From the NCBI GenBank assembly GCA_045588325.1, contig JAZNEA010000059.1, forward strand, positions 1-6,039: 6,039 bases of DNA, given 5' to 3'. The position numbers and the translations under genes are program-made. This stretch comes from RGIG7378 sp045588325 (GTDB taxonomy: Bacteria; Bacillota; Clostridia; RGIG7378). This document shows positions 5,536 through 6,039 of the stretch, one piece after another. The first letter of the stretch is position 1. Each line of letters begins with the position of its first letter. A model generated the notes under the pieces. It saw nothing but the letters and a program-made list of their open reading frames with translations, made no database searches and was not told where the DNA came from.

Positions 5536-6039
5536 ATGCGCAATGAAAAGAAAACTTTACAGATTATTGCTATAACGATTTGTCTTCTGATGTCAGTCCT
5601 ACTGTTAGCTTGCTGTGGAGGAGAGGTGTCGACCGAGGATGTGGTTACAACTCCTGCTCCATCTCCCACATCCTTGCCACAAGCCTCGTTGGTTGCAGAT
5701 GAGTTCGTTTTTGGTACAGCCACAGAGTCAGTGACAAGGCCTAACGCAACTGATGTTACTGTGCATGAGTCTATTGACCTGGGACTACTCAAGGCTGACT
5801 ATTTTGCAATGCCACCATATAAGGAGATGGATGCTTACTACCATGGCACACAAAGCATGAACCTGCGCCCTGCTAAGGTTGAAGGCAACGCGATGTTTAG
5901 CGGATTATATGTGTTGACCGACGAGGGAATGGTGTGGAAAGAACCTAGCTATTATTATGGTGAATTCACTATGTATGGGTTCGATTGTAGATATCTAGAG
6001 GGTTTTGTGGAGGCAGATGGACAGTTTTATGATGTTTTC
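5536..6039 (+). CDS. Putative secreted lipoprotein, 3' end outside window
   Basis: An open frame of 168 codons that is still open at the window end. Residues 1-26 form a lipoprotein signal peptide: basic MRNEKK start, hydrophobic stretch to 24, and lipobox LLAC with Cys26 as the lipidated residue (a second Cys at 27). A short acidic and Thr/Pro/Ser-rich linker follows (residues 30-48), of the same style as in the two sensors. The visible mature part (about 55-168) is rich in Tyr, Met, Phe and acidic residues (for example GLYVLTDEGMVW and EPSYYYGEFTMYGFDC). I do not recognise a family. It starts 37 nt after the second sensor's stop with no terminator between, so it is likely co-transcribed with the second repressor-sensor pair. 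It could be the regulated output or an accessory ligand-binding partner; both are inference. Confidence 0.82.
   Translation, partial: MRNEKKTLQIIAITICLLMSVLLLACCGGEVSTEDVVTTPAPSPTSLPQASLVADEFVFGTATESVTRPNATDVTVHESIDLGLLKADYFAMPPYKEMDAYYHGTQSMNLRPAKVEGNAMFSGLYVLTDEGMVWKEPSYYYGEFTMYGFDCRYLEGFVEADGQFYDVF

Overview
The window looks like a chromosomal segment from a Gram-positive Clostridia-type bacterium (Bacillota, plausibly Lachnospiraceae). The reasons are strong purine-rich Shine-Dalgarno sites, moderate GC, proline/threonine-rich membrane-exit linkers, and BlaR1-like proteins with the SPFVLG and CDEKV signatures typical of that class. This placement is inferred from sequence style, not from a marker gene.

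Layout: all genes are on the + strand. Positions 4-3303 hold a first BlaI-type repressor followed 3 nt later by a very large (981 aa) M56-family BlaR1-like membrane metalloprotease-sensor. A strong intrinsic terminator (3326-3364) closes this unit. A sigma-A-type promoter (3378-3406) with two identical-arm operator dyads then starts a second unit. It holds a second BlaI repressor (3445-3813), a second BlaR1-like sensor (3813-5498, start overlapping the repressor stop by one base) and, 37 nt downstream with no visible terminator, a lipoprotein gene (5536 onward) that runs off the window end. No stretch over 300 bases lacks a gene.

How the parts should work together: by the BlaR1/BlaI paradigm, the sensor's outer domain receives a signal, its cytoplasmic zinc protease (HExxH) is activated, the BlaI dimer is inactivated, and the promoter covered by the dyads is derepressed. 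The two repressors are about 70% identical by hand count, with the same recognition helix, so cross-regulation is likely. The two sensors are alike in their membrane/protease cores but have unrelated outer domains. Neither outer domain shows the penicillin-binding serine motif set of true BlaR1/MecR1, and there is no beta-lactamase gene in the window, so the inducing signal is probably not simply a beta-lactam.

The most unusual feature is a seven-copy in-frame 24-bp tandem repeat (673-840) in the first sensor. It expands the outer loop between membrane segments 2 and 3 with N-[NS]-T-V-T-Q-P-G octapeptides.
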